Of a stretch of 64,000 nt of DNA, positions 40,201 through 46,200 are shown piece by piece; position 1 is the first letter of the stretch, and each line of letters opens with the position of its first letter. The notes under the pieces are model-generated. The model made no database searches. It was not told where the DNA came from and saw nothing but the letters and a program-made list of their open reading frames with translations. Made by a program: the position numbers and the translations under genes. Origin of the DNA: Pelobates cultripes (Eukaryota > Chordata > Amphibia > Anura > Pelobatidae); assembly GCA_933207985.1 (NCBI GenBank), contig OW240913.1, positions 330,703,569 to 330,767,568 of the forward strand, in the 5' to 3' direction.

Positions 40201-43200
40201 AACTGTGAAACAAATGGTATAGTGACAGTGAAACCCTGACAGCCTAACCACTACAGTGCTTATGGTGCTTTTCAGGTTGTGGTTCTCAAACCAAAATTCA
40301 AGATAACAGGTGGCGCACAGATCCCAGTGAGAATTGAAAAACTTCTACATGTTGTTCTATTGGCTAGAGAACAACAACTATAAGGCAGATAAACTAAGAC
40401 ATTCAAATGGGTGCAGTTTAGTCAAGACTAAAGGGAATAATTGACAGAAAACATTAGAGGGGGCTATATGTGGGTTTAACGTAAAACGCTACATATGACA
40501 TGTAAATCAATCCGTCCATATGTACACTACATTATTATTTACCTGTTGGTGTTCCTTCTCTCTATCTTTTAGTTTCTGCTCCACAGTGATTCGAGAACTT
40601 TCAGCGTTCTGCCTTTGACAGCTAAGTTCTTCTGAAACCTTCTTCAGTTTTTGTTCAGCCAGCACGCCCTGACAAAATACACAACACACATCGATGTTAA
40701 ATAGTGCATTAATTGGCAAAAAGAAGCTATAGTTTAAATTATTTTTTAAATCAAATTCCTAGAAAAATTCCAAAAGCTCCATTTCATGTTTTCTAAGAAG
40801 AATAAGTATTTACAAACATATATTAATACATATCATGTGTCAATGAATATTACAAATATGTTCTAATGGCTTCAATTATATACACACACACACATACAAA
40901 AACTAAAAATAACAGTGTGTTAACAAAATTATAAAGATTTAATATATCAGTTTTTCTACTAAAAAATTATTACATTTTATTGTCATGTTCAACTTCTTAG
41001 GCATAATAAGAACAGTTTCCAATACCTTATCTGTAGCTTGTTCCAGCTGTATCTTCACTCTGGCCAGCTCATCTTTGCTTTTTGTTAGGGTGTGGTCCTT
41101 CTCTGCAAGATCCATCTTGGTTTTCTCTAAAATAATCTGAGTTTCTTGGCACCTTGAAACCTGATTTTTTATCTCCTTTTCCTGAATTTGTAATCTAGTC
41201 TCCATCTCATTTATTTTGGATATGAGCTCTGAAGGAGCAAAAACAGGTAAAAAAAAAATGAATGACCTATAAAAGTGTATGATATAGACAGAACACCGAA
41301 CATATACTCCGTGGAATTATCTCATGAAGACCCATGGAAAGCTTTGTAATTAAGGACAACAACAAGAGTGCACACATGCTACAGAGCTACATGAGGCTTC
41401 TCATTACTTTGTTGAAATACATTTCTCCAGTGCAACAGAATGAAACATGAAGACAACTCTCTTTACTTCAAGTGCTTCTGAATTATATTTTCAAGTATGT
41501 AGATGCACTTTCACTTTAATTAGAAATATGAGATTTAAAGGGACACTATAGTCATCTCAATAAAGTGGTCTGGATGCAGTAGTACTGTCTTTTTAACCAA
41601 GCAATGTAAAAAAACTGCAGGAACTACAATGTTTACATTGCAAGATTAAATCCACATCTAGTGACCTACTTCCTGACAGCCACTAGAGGCGCTTTTACTG
41701 CACAGGCCAAGTAAAAATCAGTCATATGACTTGGAAACCCCCATTGGAGAGCATTGGATTTGATCATCATGGAGGCTATGCCTCCTGTGTGACATTACGG
41801 AAGAAGTAGTAAGCAGCTCCCAGGAAGCCTCAACGTTGGAAAAGGTAAGTAAAAAAACTTATTTTTTTATTATACATCTCAATTTAAGTAGGAACAATGA
41901 CACTAAAGCTTTAGGAACACAAGTTTGTATTCCAAACTCTATAGAGTTCCTTTATTACCTATTTTGCTGTAACAACTTTACATTTCAGGCTACTGGCTAT
42001 ACATTTCTAACTATCATTTCACTTTGTCATAACTGAAATCCAACAAAGACATCTTTCAAATTAAATATAAAACTATGGCACAAGTAGTAATATTTTAAAA
42101 GACTTTCTTGTATTAAGAATTTTTTATTTTTCAACTCACATTCTCTGAAATTTAATCAAACCTACCTTGATTCTGGACTCTAAGTTGTTCATTGACATTA
42201 TCATTGTAGGAATTAGATGTACTTTTGGACACATTGTCCAATTTGTAGCCTTTTTTGCTTGGCACCTCCTCTTGTTCCCATGGAAAATGGGTTGCTGCAA
42301 AACCTCTCTTAAGAGAAGTGTCCTGAGTAATGGATGAAGAGCGACTTGGTGTTCTGTCTTGTTGCCACGAAAATACAGACGATGATGCCTGGTGACGAGC
42401 AATATCTCTGTGGTTCATGGTACTGTGGGAAGAGGACTGCGGGGTCTGATTTGTGCTCTGAGAAGAAAAATAAATATATATAAAATGTACAGTAACAAAA
42501 GGGCATGTACCACACTTCAGTATATAATTAAGGTTTGTGTTTATTCTTGTTTCATCCAAAGAGGTGTTTGCCACCTCATAAAAAGGTTCCTCTACAAAAA
42601 AAATAAAAAATAAAGTGTGTTGATAAAACACTGCTTTTGGATTGAGTAACTCTTGCGGGCATCCCTCTTAAATGAAATTAATGCAAACCTTAACTGTTAT
42701 CCTGCACCAAATCAAAGTTCTCTCAAAACAATTACACAGTAGAAATAACTGTTACAGGAGGGTAATTTTAAATTTTCACAATACACAAATTTCATGATGG
42801 CATTTTATAAAGAATAAGATTTGATACATGTAGCATTTGGATTATTCACTAAATAGGAAACTTTGAAAAACAGACAAAATGATGGAACGTTACGGTCCAA
42901 GAGCACTAGACTGGGTTAAAATTGATATTTGTGTTAAGGCCCAAGTGCATTCCTCTCAAGGTATTCTGAGAAAGCACAAACCCCACTGGGTAATCAAAAA
43001 AAGAAAGTGACAGGCGAAAAAAAAAAGTTCCCCATATCATTCCAATTCTAATAGGGGTTATGAAAAATAAAAAAGCATGTCTAGCACATGGATGAACATA
43101 TTTTGACAAGTTGGGAGGTAAGTATTATAGATCTGTGTTGGATAATATATAAGGTCATTTTTAAGTATCACTGTTTGAGACCGTGATGTTCTCATGACAA

Positions 43201-46200
43201 GCTGGTATAAAACCCATTTCCTGGGATAACATCACGCTACAGGAAAGAGAGAGCAAGGGAGACAAAATTAGTTTGGGACAACTCTAAAAAAGTCTTCTAG
43301 ATACTGCAGAAGCCTCCTGTATGTGATTACATTTCAATTTACAGAGGAGGGGATAAAAACTTCTAATGTAAGTTATCAGATGGAAAATGAAACCACATAA
43401 ATGTTATGTGCGAATCATAGCCTGGGGAGGTGCGGCTAGCGCTGCATAAACAGAAACAACAGTGATTTAACTTCTAAATGGCAGAGAATCAAACCGTCTA
43501 TTGCATTTGCATGATATATACACATCAAAACTATTTCATTAAGCTATAGTTGTTTTAATGCATTTCGTATGCCTTACTTTTAATTGGAGCACTCTTAGTT
43601 CTGTTTCTAGTCTTTTTCTCTCTTCAACTTCTTTATTGTATTTTTCTTGCAAATCCTCATATTTGGAGTCTAAATGGAAATGGATGTTATATTAAGACAT
43701 AGAAATAACATTTGATGTGTGTGATAAATATGATTAATTTACTTACCATTGTATTTATTAGGTGTACAAGAAATAAATGAGGTTTTCTGGGGTGTGACAC
43801 ACAGGGACATGTCTCCAGCAGTAAATGATTGCTGGCTTTTTTCCAAGTCATTTTTATATCTAGAAGAAAGCATAAGATCATAGATAAATTAAAGTGAGAA
43901 ATCAACAATTACAGAGTTATAAAGCCACTTACATGTTAAAAAGTGAGCACACTGGGGGCGGAGCCTAGCACCCAGACTGAGAGGTTGTGCTGCATTTCAG
44001 CTCCTGCCTAATCCTGCACTTTTCGGGGGTAATCCCCACAAAATCTGGCACAATCCCTCACTGGAGAGCATTTATCATGACGGGGACACCCGGGGGAATC
44101 ACCCGATACCAAAATCAAGCATGCAACCCTCTGGGGACCCGACCATATAACCCGAGGCCTGCCGGAGATCGAGCTACGGGGAGACGGCCGCTCCCCGCGC
44201 TGACTGACCTGGACGTGGATACCTCTGGGCACTCACCTCCTACCCCCCCCCCATGGACCGACGGGGGTCATCTCGGTCCACATTAAGCAACTGGATGGGC
44301 AGTAACAAGCAGCAACGCCAGGACAACCGAGCACATGGCACACCTAAAATGGCGGCGCTACACACACTGTGCAAGACATCGGAATGCCATACAGGGGTGC
44401 CGGGTTGCGCGGCCAGACTACATGCTATATTCGAGGGCTTTTGGGCGAAACTGGAGATCAGGGCAAAGCAGATTAAACAAACACAATGCCTGAACAACGA
44501 GATGCTCAGGCAACACAGCCGCAAACAAACTGCTCCTAACCCACACAGGGCCTCGAGATGGCGCCGCAGGAGGAAACGTCCCCTGCACAAAAGCCACCAC
44601 AGGAGAGGTCACCTAGCCCCAAACCGCAACCACGGAGTGCTACGAATGCTCCGCACACCCGGTACCCGACCGCACTCTTCTTCCGAGCCGGGAGCTCACC
44701 TGGAGGTAGCTCTCCACCACCACCCATACACCCAGGGAGATAGCCGGGACCCGGAGGAACCCTGGGCCCACGACCCTGTTTGGGGTCAATGGACATGTGG
44801 TAGGGGCCCCCGCTAAGGCCTCGGGCCGAAGACATGCGAAAACACCCGGGAGTGATAGGAGAAGAAACGCAACACGGAGGATAAAGCGACCGGCTGGTCG
44901 GAATGGGCAGACAAGAAAAGCAGGACAACCTCCTAGCCGAATGCAGGCTAGAGGGGGCTTCCCCCCAACGCCTGATGAACTGGCCCTTGATCCTTGCACC
45001 GCCATCCCACCCTGTGTCGTTGGCTGATTTCTCAAGCGGACGACTGCAATGCCCATCACCCTGGACTCCTACTAATCATTGCAAGTGTTATAACAGGTAC
45101 CAAACCTAGTTCTAGCTTTGCAACTGTCACATCAGGCCTAAGCCTCACCGCATAAGACTTAGCAAAGTATTAATAACTGTGTGTCTCCTTAGTTACTCAC
45201 CTAAGTGTAATCTAAGCTAATTGACAGGTTACCCTGCAAGGTAGAACTAGCTAGGCTTTGTTTATTTAGTTGCTTATAATTTTGACTTAATCAGATGCAC
45301 AGTCCCCTATGCCCAGGCCCACAACCCAGTGGCGTAACGTTCTCAATGCATGCGAGACTCAATGTTTAAATAACCTGTTTGCTCCCAGGCACATCTGCCT
45401 AGTACGCTTTAGCTTGAAGTCACTAGCCTGTATAGTTGACCTAGCTCGACATAACTACCATTTGAAAATATGCAGAACCATCATATACTTCTCATTGGGC
45501 AAAGTGTTTGCTTTATCTTATGTTTAAATTACTGTTTATCTATATGTTGCCGGGACTATAACCCCCATAACTACCATCCGGGGACCAATACACATGGAAC
45601 CTGCTTATTACCAAATTCCCCACAGGGGCATCTCCTGCAGAAATAACCCATGGTTATATATGTCATGTCACTATATATGTCTCTACATGTTCCTAGCCTA
45701 GAAACCAATGGCACTCTACCTGCCTCCCTACCTAGCCTGTTTACCTAACACTAAAAGACCCTGAGCCCTAGTGCAGATCATATGCTGTTTTATGCAGTTT
45801 TGTCATAGCTAAACGTGTACCTCACCTGCTCAATTGAACAAAACTGGAGAAAATACTTTAAAAGCGACATCAATATATATATTAAAACACGCAGTAGAAC
45901 CTAATGCCTAGCTAAGATACTGCCATGTTAGAATAATTGTTCACCCAAGCAATGTTAGCATCCTAAACCAGATCAGCAATGTTTTAATACTAAGTGGAAC
46001 CCTTGGGTTGTACCTATCTATTTGTGATGCCACATCACTACCTTGAAATGCTAAATTCAAGCTATCTCCTCCCTAGGCTATGCGGTGTTATAAGCTTACT
46101 ATAATGTTCAAGCACACAACTGTTTAACTGCTTTACCTAGTTTTAACGACTAGTACATTCAGGTCACACTACGCATTTTGCTAATAAAAGTACTACTAGC

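Noticed and set aside
44253..45059. Several 60-187 codon overlapping open frames on both strands
   Set aside because: GC-rich 5' region of the L1-like retroposon; no recognised domain and open on both strands, so not annotated as host genes.
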